Shown: in pieces, positions 8,087 through 16,247 of the stretch | Layout: the number at the start of each line of letters is the position of its first letter | How positions within the stretch are numbered: the stretch's first letter is position 1 | Source: Roseitranquillus sp963749675 | GTDB taxonomy: Bacteria > Pseudomonadota > Alphaproteobacteria > Rhodobacterales > Rhodobacteraceae | DNA: 64,000 nucleotides | Reading direction: 5' to 3' | NCBI GenBank assembly: GCA_963749675.1 | Contig: CAVVNT010000001.1 | Span: 744,001-808,000 of the forward strand | Position numbers and translations under genes: made by a program | The notes under the pieces: model-generated | What the model saw: only the letters and a program-made list of their open reading frames with translations | Told to the model about the DNA's origin: nothing | Database searches by the model: none

Positions 8087-9536
8087 ATGATCAGCGCAGG
8101 TCTCGTCGGCGCGGCCTACATTGCCGCCTCCGTCCTCTTCATCCTCGCCCTCGGAGGGCTCTCGGGCCAGGAAAGCGCCAAGCGGGCGATCTGGTACGGC
8201 ATCGTCGGCATGGCGTTCGCCGTGCTGGCGACCGTGCTCGCGCCGGGCGTCAGCAACGTCCTCATCATTCTGATCATGGTCGCCATCGGCGCGGTGATCG
8301 GTGCCGTCGTCGCGAAGCGGGTCGAGATGACCGAGATGCCGCAGCTCGTCGCGGCCCTGCACTCCTTCGTTGGCTTGGCCGCGGTCTTCATCGGGCTCAA
8401 TGCCGACATCATGCTGCATGGTGTTGCCATGCTGCGCGAGGCCGGCACGCCGCTGGCCGAGGCCGACCTGACCGGGTTCGGCGAGAGGCTGTGGTACAAG
8501 GACGCGATCGAGATCGCGATCCTCAAGGTCGAGGTCTTCCTCGGCATCTTCATCGGCGCGGTGACATTCACGGGTTCGGTCGTGGCGTTCGGCAAGCTTG
8601 CCGGCAAGATCTCGTCGAAGCCCGAGAAGCTGCCGGGCGGCCACGCGCTGAACGCCGTCGCGCTGGCGCTCTGCATCGTCCTCGGCATCCTCTACTTCAA
8701 CGGCGCGGGCATCTGGACGATGATCCTGACGGCGGTGGTGGCGGGCTTCCTCGGCTACCACCTGATCATGGGGATTGGTGGCGCCGACATGCCCGTCGTC
8801 GTGTCCATGCTGAACAGCTACTCCGGCTGGGCGGCGGCGGCGATCGGCTTCACCCTCGGCAACGACCTGCTGATCGTGACGGGCGCGCTCGTCGGATCCT
8901 CCGGTGCGATCCTCAGTTACATCATGTGCAAGGCGATGAACCGCTCCTTCATCAGCGTGATCCTCGGCGGAATTCGGCGGGACGCAGTCCGCCGCGGCCG
9001 CGATCGAGGGCGAGCAGGTTGCGATTGATGCCGGGGGTGTGGCGCAGGCGCTGGAGGATGCAGACAGTGTCATCATCATCCCCGGCTACGGAATGGCGGT
9101 GGCACAGGCGCAGCAGTCCGTCAGCGAGCTCACTCGCCGGCTCCGCGGCATGGGCAAACAGGTGCGCTTCGCAATCCACCCGGTCGCCGGACGCCTGCCG
9201 GGGCACATGAACGTGCTGCTTGCCGAGGCCAGGGTGCCCTACGACATCGTGCTGGAAATGGACGAGATCAACGATGATTTCCCGTCGACCGACGTGGCCA
9301 TCGTCATCGGCTCCAATGACATCGTGAACCCCGCCGCACAGGAAGATCCCGCCTCTCCGATTGCGGGGATGCCCGTGCTGGAGGTGTGGAAGGCCAAGCA
9401 GGTCTTCGTCTCGAAGCGCGGGCAGGGTACGGGCTATTCCGGCATCGAGAACCCGCTCTTCTTCCGGGAGAACACGCGGATGTTTTACGGTGATGCGAAG
9501 GCTAGCTTGGATGCGCTGCTTTCGCAGCTGAAGTAG
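8087..9536 (+). CDS. pntB: Proton-translocating NAD(P) transhydrogenase subunit beta, interrupted by a +1 frameshift
   Basis: The beta subunit carries membrane domain II and the NADP-binding domain III. Reading from the ATG at 8087, homology runs through the membrane helices to NRSFISVILGG. The frame then changes at 8971-8972 (GGAATTC where GGATTC would keep frame) and homology continues in the next frame: GYGMAVAQAQ, IHPVAGRLPGHMN, VIGSNDIVNPAAQ, NPLFF. Removing one A restores a protein of 482 residues, the expected size. As written, the first frame ends at 9028 and lacks the NADP site. A sequencing or consensus error is the simplest reading; a real mutation would inactivate the enzyme. Confidence 0.93.
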
Positions 9537-9560
9537 CGGTCGGAGCGCGAGACGGAACCG

Positions 9561-10844
9561 ATGGCGCCGCTGGAGGATCACCCGCTCCGCTATCAGCTCG
9601 CGAACGAGCTGCACGCCCGTCCGTTCCCATCGCTCGATGCGCCGTGCCGTGCCGCGTTCCTCGCGATCAAGCAGCCGCAGAACGCGGCCTCGCGCGACCG
9701 AGGTGCCGACAGGGCACATCTGCTCGAACTTCTCGACCGCTACGGCGCGCAGCACCCGCAGCCGGACGCGACGCACTATTTTGGGAAGATCGGCCGCTAC
9801 ACGCTCAAATGGGAGAGCCACACGGAGTTCGTCAGCTACACGGTCTTCGACGAGGGCGTGGCCGATCACCCTTTCGACGGCAGGACCTTCGGGATGTTCC
9901 CCGAGGACTGGCTGGCGCGCGCACCGGGGACCCGGATCACGTCCGCTCTGATCCGCGTCGAGCCGATGCCGGAAGAAGAAACCGTCCGGCGGAAGCTGGT
10001 CGACTGGTTCGTTCCGGAGAGCCTGGCGGTAAGCCGCATCCTCGACGGCACCGCGGTCATGGCCTCGGACTTCCGCATCGACACCAGCGGACACATCCGG
10101 ATGGCGGTCTTCACCCGTGAGGATACCGGCCCGCGTCGTGTCGGCCGGATCGTGCAACGCCTCTGCGAGATCGAGACCTACAAGGCGATGTCGATGCTTG
10201 GTCTCGCGAGGGTCCGTAACCTCGGCGCGCGGATGGCTGAGATCGACAGCCGGCTGACCGACCTGATGAACGAGATGACCGGCGAGGTCAGCAAGCCCGA
10301 CGCCACTCTCAAGGCCCTGCTCAACGTCTCCGCCGAGCTCGAGAAGATCCTCGCCGAGACCAGCTTCCGTTTTGGCGCGACAACGGCATACGAAGCCCTC
10401 GTTGCGCAACGGATCGAGGTGATGCGTGAGGAACGTTTCGAAGGCCGCCAGTCCTTCGGCGAGTTCATGATGCGCCGGTTCGACCCTGCGATGCGCACGG
10501 TGAAGTCGGCCGAGCGACGCCTGCAGGCGATGGCGGAGCGCGCGATCCGTGCGGGCAATCTGCTCAGGACCCGCGTCGACGTCGAGCGCTCGGCGCAGAA
10601 CCAGGACCTGCTGGCCAGCATGGACAGACGCGCCGACGCGCAGCTGAGGCTGCAGCGCACGGTCGAAGGACTGTCGGTGGTTGCGATCAGCTACTACGCC
10701 GTGAACTTGGTCCGCTATATGGCCTACCCGTTCGCGCCGGAGGGGTGGAGCCAAGGCCTGGTCACCGCGATTCTCACACCGCCCGTGGTGCTGATCGTCT
10801 GGTTCGCCGTTCGCCGGATCAGGCGCGAGGTGATCGCCGAATAG
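9561..10844 (+). CDS. DUF3422 family membrane-anchored protein
   Basis: A 427-residue protein of the DUF3422 family, widespread in proteobacteria and of unknown function. The family opening PLRYQLANELHARPFP is clear. A globular part with charged helical repeats leads to two C-terminal hydrophobic segments at about residues 372-390 and 400-420, which should anchor it in the inner membrane. It starts 24 bases after pntB on the same strand and could be read through from pntAB. Its stop is three bases from the convergent YeeE gene stop. Confidence 0.88.
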   Translation: MAPLEDHPLRYQLANELHARPFPSLDAPCRAAFLAIKQPQNAASRDRGADRAHLLELLDRYGAQHPQPDATHYFGKIGRYTLKWESHTEFVSYTVFDEGVADHPFDGRTFGMFPEDWLARAPGTRITSALIRVEPMPEEETVRRKLVDWFVPESLAVSRILDGTAVMASDFRIDTSGHIRMAVFTREDTGPRRVGRIVQRLCEIETYKAMSMLGLARVRNLGARMAEIDSRLTDLMNEMTGEVSKPDATLKALLNVSAELEKILAETSFRFGATTAYEALVAQRIEVMREERFEGRQSFGEFMMRRFDPAMRTVKSAERRLQAMAERAIRAGNLLRTRVDVERSAQNQDLLASMDRRADAQLRLQRTVEGLSVVAISYYAVNLVRYMAYPFAPEGWSQGLVTAILTPPVVLIVWFAVRRIRREVIAE

Positions 10845-10856
10845 CGGCTACTCGGC
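10836..10856. terminator. Hairpin spanning two convergent stop codons
   Basis: GCCGA-a-TAG at 10836-10844 pairs with CTA-c-TCGGC at 10848-10856 around a CGG loop, with only one mismatch (a against c). The arms contain the stop codons of both the DUF3422 gene and the convergent YeeE gene, so it would form in both transcripts. There is no T-tract on either side, so it would be an imperfect terminator or a simple 3'-end protecting stem. Confidence 0.35.
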
Positions 10857-11903
10857 CGGCACCGCTGTCGCACGAGGCTCGCGGCCGGCGACCCGGTCGG
10901 CGAGCACGGCTCCAGCAACGATCGACATGATCGCCAGGATTGCCGCGAAGGATAGGGTCGGCACCCCGGAGAGGCCCGCGCCGAGCGTGCAGCCGCCCGC
11001 CAGAACACCGCCGAAGCCCATGAGGATCGCGCCGCACAGATAGCGCGCGGTTTGCGCCGGGGTGCTGAAGCTCTCCGGCCGAAAACGCCCCGAAGTCACC
11101 GAACCGACGAAGGCGCCGGCGACGATCCCGCCGATGAAGCCGGTGCCGAAGCCCGCCGGGATGGAGCTCGACGCGATGAGCCAGAACAGCCCCTCCGCCG
11201 AAGACGAGGTTGTCGACAGCCCCTCCATCGCGATGGGGTCGAACTCGTCGAACAGGACGAAACCGGTGCCAATCCAGGCAGCGGGGACAAGCAGTCCCAG
11301 AAGTGCCGCGAGACCCAGGTGAAGCGGGCGGGCGCCTGACCGTATCGCAAGCGCGACCCCGACAGCGACAAGCAGCGCCGTCCAGACGAGCGCGCCGCCG
11401 GGCAACACCGCGAGCGACGTCATGTCGCCCAGCGGTATGGTTGCGGAACCCAGCGTCGTCCGCACGGGCGCCAGAACGCCCTTGAGCGTAGAGTGAGCGG
11501 TGATGGCGAAGACCGCGAGAACCAGCAGCGCACGCAAGTTGCCCGAGCCGAGCAGGACGGTGAGCCGCGAGATGCACCCTCGCGTCATGACCATTCCGAC
11601 ACCGAAGAGCAGGCCGCCCGCGACGACCGCGAGCCAGGGTAGATCGGGCGCCATGAAGCGGTGCCCGTCGAAGGAGATGAGTCCCAGGACGACGGCTATC
11701 TGGGTGCCGAGGATGGCGCTCACCAGCGCGGCGAGCCAAACGCCGCCGGCGGAGCGTCTTTCAGCCGGATCGCCGGCGACGGCGCGGCGCAGGCAGAAAC
11801 GCGTAACCTCGGCCAGAACCCCGAACAGCACACCGAGCAGTAGCCCCAGCATGACCGAGGCTTGACGCGGTGTCAGTGTTTCGATGCCAAGAGCTTCAAA
11901 CAT
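10848..11903 (-). CDS. YeeE/YedE (TsuA-like) sulfur-compound transporter
   Basis: A 351-residue polytopic membrane protein of the YeeE/YedE family, whose studied member TsuA imports thiosulfate through a path lined with conserved cysteines. Such cysteines are visible in RFCLRRA, MTRGCISR and AGGCTLGAGLSG, with around nine or ten hydrophobic segments. The start at 11903 is chosen because GGAGG sits seven bases upstream of it and the preceding residues in the frame look non-coding. A TGTCACA/TGTGACA inverted repeat lies about 130-160 bases upstream. No sulfurtransferase or sox gene is adjacent, so thiosulfate is inferred from the family only. Confidence 0.88.
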   Translation of the reverse strand: MFEALGIETLTPRQASVMLGLLLGVLFGVLAEVTRFCLRRAVAGDPAERRSAGGVWLAALVSAILGTQIAVVLGLISFDGHRFMAPDLPWLAVVAGGLLFGVGMVMTRGCISRLTVLLGSGNLRALLVLAVFAITAHSTLKGVLAPVRTTLGSATIPLGDMTSLAVLPGGALVWTALLVAVGVALAIRSGARPLHLGLAALLGLLVPAAWIGTGFVLFDEFDPIAMEGLSTTSSSAEGLFWLIASSSIPAGFGTGFIGGIVAGAFVGSVTSGRFRPESFSTPAQTARYLCGAILMGFGGVLAGGCTLGAGLSGVPTLSFAAILAIMSIVAGAVLADRVAGREPRATAVPAE

Positions 11904-12033
11904 GTCGGTGCCTCCGGCGGCCAGTCCTGCCGGCATGTCGTCCATTCGGCATGCCCGATCAAGGCGACGTGCGGGCCGCCGGGGCATGCGCGGCGGACAG
12001 CGGTCAGGCGCATGTGCACTCCAAGGGAACGGG

Positions 12034-12062
12034 TGTCACAAAAAGCGGGTAGATGTGTGACA
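12034..12062 (-). promoter_or_regulatory. TGTCACA-N15-TGTGACA inverted repeat upstream of the YeeE gene
   Basis: TGTCACA at 12034-12040 and TGTGACA at 12056-12062 are perfect 7-base arms with a 15-base spacer. The repeat sits in the roughly 200-base gap between the end of the permease operon and the YeeE gene, both leftward, so it is placed to act as an operator for the YeeE transcript. The regulator is unknown. Confidence 0.4.
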
Positions 12063-12104
12063 TGAGCACCGCCATTGCCCCCAACGCCGTAGGAGTGTCC
12101 TTTT

Positions 12105-13088
12105 TCAGCGGCCTCTGATCCGAGGATCGAGGGCATCCCGCAGACCGTCACCGATGTAGTTCACCGACAGGACCGTCAACGAGATCGCGAGGCCAGGCCA
12201 CATGACGCGGGCCGGATATTGCTGCATGTAGTCCGTGGCGTCGTAGAGTAGCCGACCCCACGTCGGGAAGTCGGGCGGAAAGCCGAGCCCGAGGAACGAC
12301 AGCGCCAACTCCGTGATGATCGCCGTTGCGATGCCTAGCGTGGCGGAGACCATGATCGGCGACAGGACGTTCGGCAGGATGTGTCGCCCGATCAGCCGCG
12401 AGTTCGTGGTGCCGATGGAGCGTGCGGCGAGAACGAACTCCCGCTCCTTCAGCGCCAGCACGTCGCCGCGGACGATGCGCGCGGTCGGCATCCAGGACGT
12501 GATGCCGATCGCGACGACGATCAGAATGAAGATGCCCATCTCCGGCCCGAAGGAGGACGAGAGCGTTTCCCGGAAGAGCATGACCATCACTAGGAGAAGC
12601 GGGAGAAGCGGCAGTGCCAGGAAGAGATCGGTCAGGCGCATGAGCGGCCCGTCGAGCCAGCGGAAAAAGCCCGCGAGCACGCCGATCATGGTGCCGAGAA
12701 AGAGCGCCAGCAACATCGCGGTAATGCCGACGGCGATCGACACCTGTCCGCCCGCCAGCATCCGCGCCAGCATGTCCCGTCCGAGCTGATCCGCGCCGAA
12801 CGGATGCGCCCAGGAGGGGCCGGTGTTGCGGGCACGGATGTCGATGTAGGTCGGGTCGATCGTCCAGATCAGCGGACCGACGGTGACGGCCAGAACGATG
12901 AAGATGAAGAAGCCGGCGCCGAAGAGCGCGCCCCTGTGGCTGCGAAACTGGCTCCAGACGTCGGCCCACTGGCTGCGCGGCGGCGCGTCGGGGACCCGGT
13001 CCGCGATGAGGTCGGCGACGACAGGACCGCCAGTCTCCTCGCCGGCATCTTCGGGAAAGTGGCCGGGATGATAAGGGCGGTCAGTCAT
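12105..13088 (-). CDS. Peptide/nickel-type ABC transporter permease, DppC family
   Basis: A 327-residue inner-membrane permease of the dipeptide/oligopeptide importer class. It has a hydrophilic N-terminus, about six membrane spans, and the cytoplasmic EAA-like coupling loop around LVLAARSIGTTNSRLIGRHILPN. The C-terminal ALSFLGLGFPPDFPTWGRLL block is characteristic of DppC proteins. The start MTDRPYHPG at 13088 overlaps the end of the upstream permease gene by eight bases. It works with the adjacent DppB-like permease, binding protein and double ATPase. Confidence 0.93.
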   Translation of the reverse strand: MTDRPYHPGHFPEDAGEETGGPVVADLIADRVPDAPPRSQWADVWSQFRSHRGALFGAGFFIFIVLAVTVGPLIWTIDPTYIDIRARNTGPSWAHPFGADQLGRDMLARMLAGGQVSIAVGITAMLLALFLGTMIGVLAGFFRWLDGPLMRLTDLFLALPLLPLLLVMVMLFRETLSSSFGPEMGIFILIVVAIGITSWMPTARIVRGDVLALKEREFVLAARSIGTTNSRLIGRHILPNVLSPIMVSATLGIATAIITELALSFLGLGFPPDFPTWGRLLYDATDYMQQYPARVMWPGLAISLTVLSVNYIGDGLRDALDPRIRGR

Positions 13089-14091
13089 AGCGTATCCTCG
13101 GGTCGAGGAGGCCGTAGAGGACATCGGCAATCAGGTTGAAGATCACGATCAGCACCGCGAAGATGAAGGTCAGCGTCTGAACGAGCGGCAGGTCGTTGGC
13201 TTGGATCGCGGTGATCAGCAGCTGGCCGATGCCGTTCACCTTGAACACCTGCTCGGTGATGATGGCGCCGCCGAAGATGCCAGGCACGCCAAGCGCGATG
13301 ACCGTGACGACCGGGATCATCGAGTTCCGGAGCACGTGCGTCAGCACCACGTCGCGCTCGCTGAGGCCCTTGGCGCGGGCGGTACGCACGTAGTCCTGGT
13401 TGAGGTTGTCGAGCATCGAGGCCCGCATGAAGCGGCTGATCTGGGCGGTTGTCTGCAACGCCAGAACCATGACTGGCATGACCATCTGCGCGAGCTGCTG
13501 CTTTAGCGTCTCCCAGTTCACGACCTGCAAGGTGGTGTCGTAGATCGACGGCAGCCAGCCGAGCTGGACCGAGAAAATGACGATGGCGAGGACCCCGGTG
13601 AAGAACGGCGGCACAGAAAAGCCGATCATCGATACGAACGTGCCGGCCTGATCGAACGCCGAATACTGGCGGTAGGCCGATATGACTCCGATGGGCACGG
13701 CGATCAGCACGCCGACGACATAGGCCAGGCCGACGACCAGCAGAGTCTGCGGCAGCCGTTGGATCACGAGATCCATGACCGGCGCGCGCGTCTGCCACGA
13801 GATCACGCGGCTGGCGCCCTCGGGCGCGATCTCGAGGCCGGTGATCGCCTCGATTCCGTAGAGCGGCTCGGTGATCAGGAACTGTCGCAGCCAGAGCATG
13901 TAGCGGATGTGGAGCGGCTCGTTGAGGCCGAGACTCGCGCGGATCTGTTCGCGCACCTCCGGCGGGATCGTCAGCGGCAGCTGTGCGGTTGGATCGCCCG
14001 GCGCCATGTCGAGCAGCAGGAAGATGATGAACGAGATGACGATCAGCGTGGGAATCGCCAGGACGAGCCGTCGGATCGTGTAGGTCAGCAC
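13081..14091 (-). CDS. Peptide/nickel-type ABC transporter permease, DppB family
   Basis: A 336-residue permease with the canonical DppB N-terminus YTIRRLVLAIPTLIVISFI, the DMAPGDP motif after the first helix, and the coupling loop VRTARAKGLSERDVVLTHVL. It begins with GTG at 14091, preceded by GAGGAGG. It lies 106 bases after the binding-protein gene, a gap that holds a strong GC stem-loop. It pairs with the DppC-type permease to form the membrane channel. Confidence 0.94.
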   Translation of the reverse strand: MLTYTIRRLVLAIPTLIVISFIIFLLLDMAPGDPTAQLPLTIPPEVREQIRASLGLNEPLHIRYMLWLRQFLITEPLYGIEAITGLEIAPEGASRVISWQTRAPVMDLVIQRLPQTLLVVGLAYVVGVLIAVPIGVISAYRQYSAFDQAGTFVSMIGFSVPPFFTGVLAIVIFSVQLGWLPSIYDTTLQVVNWETLKQQLAQMVMPVMVLALQTTAQISRFMRASMLDNLNQDYVRTARAKGLSERDVVLTHVLRNSMIPVVTVIALGVPGIFGGAIITEQVFKVNGIGQLLITAIQANDLPLVQTLTFIFAVLIVIFNLIADVLYGLLDPRIRYD

Positions 14092-14158
14092 GTGTCCCGG
14101 ACCTCCTCGGTCGCCGCCGGATCAGGTCGCCCATCGTCCCGGCTTTGCAGTGTGACGC

Positions 14159-14174
14159 CCCGGCACGGGCCGGG
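14159..14174 (-). promoter_or_regulatory. GC-rich intercistronic stem-loop between binding protein and permease genes
   Basis: On the transcribed (minus) strand CCCGGC pairs with GCCGGG around a four-base loop. A longer alternative pairing of CGTCCCGG (14135-14142) with CCGGGACG (14170-14177) overlaps it. No U-tract follows. Stem-loops in this position in ABC transporter operons commonly protect the highly expressed binding-protein message or attenuate transcription into the permeases; that role is inferred here. Confidence 0.5.
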
Positions 14175-14197
14175 ACGTCAGCGATTTCGAGAGGCTA

Positions 14198-15952
14198 TCA
14201 GCCCTCCGTGCGGTACCAGTCCTTGATGTTCCACAGCTCGCTGTCCCAGTCGTTCATCCGGACGCCGCCAAGCGTGTTGGCCTTGGCGGCCGGGTTGCCA
14301 CGGTGGACCAGTGGGATGATCGAGTAGGACTGCATCAGCATGTCGTTCATCTGCTTGGCGATCTCGCCGCGCTCCTCGAGGTCGGCAGTCCGCGACATCT
14401 TGTCGACGAGGGCGTCGTACTCGGGGTCGCAGAAGCGCTGGATATTCGTGCCCTGCCAGGCGGTCTCGGGGCCGGGATAGGCATTGCACCGCCAGTCAGC
14501 CATGTACGCCTCGGGATCCACACCCGCGAAGTTGTTGGTGTACATCTCGATGTCGGCATAGAACTTCTGGAACGTGTCCGGGCTCGAAGGATCGCCGCCG
14601 AAGAACACCGATGCGTCGACGTTGCGAAGCTCCGTCTCGACACCGAGCTCGTCCCACCACTGCTTGATCAGCGCCTGAGTATCCTGACGGACAGCGTTGG
14701 TCGAGGTCTGGTAGGTGAACGACAGCTCCACCCCGTCCTTGTCGCGAATGCCGTTGCCGTTCGTGTCGGTCCAGCCAGCCTCGTCGAGGATGCGCTTCGC
14801 CTCTTCGATGTCCTGCGTCAGACAGTCGTCGTTCGCAGTCGAGGCGTAGAGTTCGGGCGCCGGCAGGACGTTGCAGGTGGCCTGGCCGCCCGCACCGTAA
14901 CCGATATCGACGAGAAGCTGCCGGTCGATCGCCTTCGAGAGCGCATGTCCGACGGCCGGATCGGTGAAGACCGGATGCGGGTTCTGGTTGCCGGCCTGCG
15001 GGTTGCCTTCCTCGACCGGAATGTAGACCGAACGCTCCTCGGGCGGCAGTGATGGGTCCGGGTTCGTCTGGTTGAGGTGCAGGCGCTCCACCGATGTACC
15101 AAACGCGGAAATGACCTCGCCAAGGCCCTGCGATTCCATGTCTGCCAGGATCGACGGGTCGAGCTGCAGGTTCCAGGCGTAGTCGAACTCGCCGGTCTCT
15201 AGCACGGACCGCGCGGCTGCGGCCGCGTCGCCGCCGCCCTTGAAGGTGATGTTGCCGAAGGCGGGCTTGCCCTCCTCGCGGAAGTTTTCGTTCGCAGAAA
15301 GCAGGATCACGTCGTTCGGCCGAAAGTCGTCGACGACGAAGGGGCCGGTACCGATCGGGCCGAAGTTGGCGTCGGTGCATTCCGGCGCGCGCGTGCCGAG
15401 ACAGTCGGCAAATTGCGCCGCCTGGAGGATCGGCGATTCCGAGCCGACGAATGCGGTGTATGGGAAAGGCTTGGGTCCGGTGAAATTGACGCGGATCGTC
15501 CGGTCATCCACCGCCTCGACGGACTCGACGCCGTCGAAGTAGCTCGCCTGCGCGCATCCGCCGTCGGGATGGGTGCAGTATTCCCAGGTGAAGACGGCGT
15601 CTTCGGCGGTGACAGGCGTACCGTCGGACCATTCGAGGCCTTCCTTCAAGGTCCAGGTGATCGACGTCAGATCCTCGGCGACCGTGCCGTCGTCGACAGA
15701 CGGTATCGCTTCTGCGAGCCAGGGCACCATCTCGCCATTTTCATCGAAGCGGGCGAGGGGCTCGATGATGAGGCTCGAACTCTCGACTTCCTTGGTGCCC
15801 CCCGAGAGGTACGGATTCAGCGTCGATGGCGCCTGCCAGTAGATGATGTTGAGCTGGCCGCTTCGGCCGCGCTCGCCTTCCTCCTGTGCGAAGGCGGCGC
15901 TTGCCACGGCTATGCCGGCGGCCGCCCCCAGCAGGGCTGTCTTGAGATGCAT
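14198..15952 (-). CDS. Periplasmic peptide-binding protein of an ABC transporter (SBP family 5)
   Basis: A 584-residue extracellular solute-binding protein with an N-terminal signal peptide (MHLKTALLGAAAGIAVASAA, cleavage likely after AFA). The family 5 features are present: an early PSTLNPYLSGG, the WTLKEGLEWSDGTPVTAEDAV strand-helix, and a C-terminal MNDMLMQSYSIIPLVHRG. Four cysteines (YCTHPDGGC and DCLGTRAPEC regions) could form periplasmic disulfides. The start at 15952 has AAGGAGA six bases upstream. It opens the leftward transporter operon, divergent from the ATPase-hydrolase operon. The two downstream M20 enzymes suggest peptides or N-acylated amino acids as cargo. Confidence 0.93.
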   Translation of the reverse strand: MHLKTALLGAAAGIAVASAAFAQEEGERGRSGQLNIIYWQAPSTLNPYLSGGTKEVESSSLIIEPLARFDENGEMVPWLAEAIPSVDDGTVAEDLTSITWTLKEGLEWSDGTPVTAEDAVFTWEYCTHPDGGCAQASYFDGVESVEAVDDRTIRVNFTGPKPFPYTAFVGSESPILQAAQFADCLGTRAPECTDANFGPIGTGPFVVDDFRPNDVILLSANENFREEGKPAFGNITFKGGGDAAAAARSVLETGEFDYAWNLQLDPSILADMESQGLGEVISAFGTSVERLHLNQTNPDPSLPPEERSVYIPVEEGNPQAGNQNPHPVFTDPAVGHALSKAIDRQLLVDIGYGAGGQATCNVLPAPELYASTANDDCLTQDIEEAKRILDEAGWTDTNGNGIRDKDGVELSFTYQTSTNAVRQDTQALIKQWWDELGVETELRNVDASVFFGGDPSSPDTFQKFYADIEMYTNNFAGVDPEAYMADWRCNAYPGPETAWQGTNIQRFCDPEYDALVDKMSRTADLEERGEIAKQMNDMLMQSYSIIPLVHRGNPAAKANTLGGVRMNDWDSELWNIKDWYRTEG

Positions 15953-16132
15953 CGTCGTCTCCTTGTTGGATGGCTCGTGCGGTCCGCCCGCGCGACAGGC
16001 GCAGGGCAGGTGCGGTTCGCTGGCATGGTTCCGGTCTGGCCCAGTGCTCTTCCCACGAGATTGGCGCGCCCACACGGGCGCATGGGCTGAAGTTTCAGAC
16101 GCTTCCTTGTGTGATTGCAAGCATCGTCATGG

Positions 16133-16151
16133 GTCAAGTGAGTAGCTTGAC
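16133..16151. promoter_or_regulatory. GTCAAG-N7-CTTGAC palindrome in the divergent transporter promoter region
   Basis: Perfect six-base arms at 16133-16138 and 16146-16151 sit midway in the 295-base gap between the binding-protein and ATPase genes. The arms read TTGACC outward on the minus strand and TTGACG on the plus strand, resembling two outward-facing -35 boxes. A further TTGACT lies at 16196-16201 ahead of the ATPase gene. No good -10 boxes were recognised, so this may equally be an operator for a regulator controlling both operons. Confidence 0.4.
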
Positions 16152-16247
16152 GCAACTGGAGCCACTTTTTCCAGCGCTCTAGCGTACGGCGTCGTTTGAC
16201 TTGTGCGATCGCCGGTGCCTAGCTTTCCGGATCAAGAGGGGCACTGC

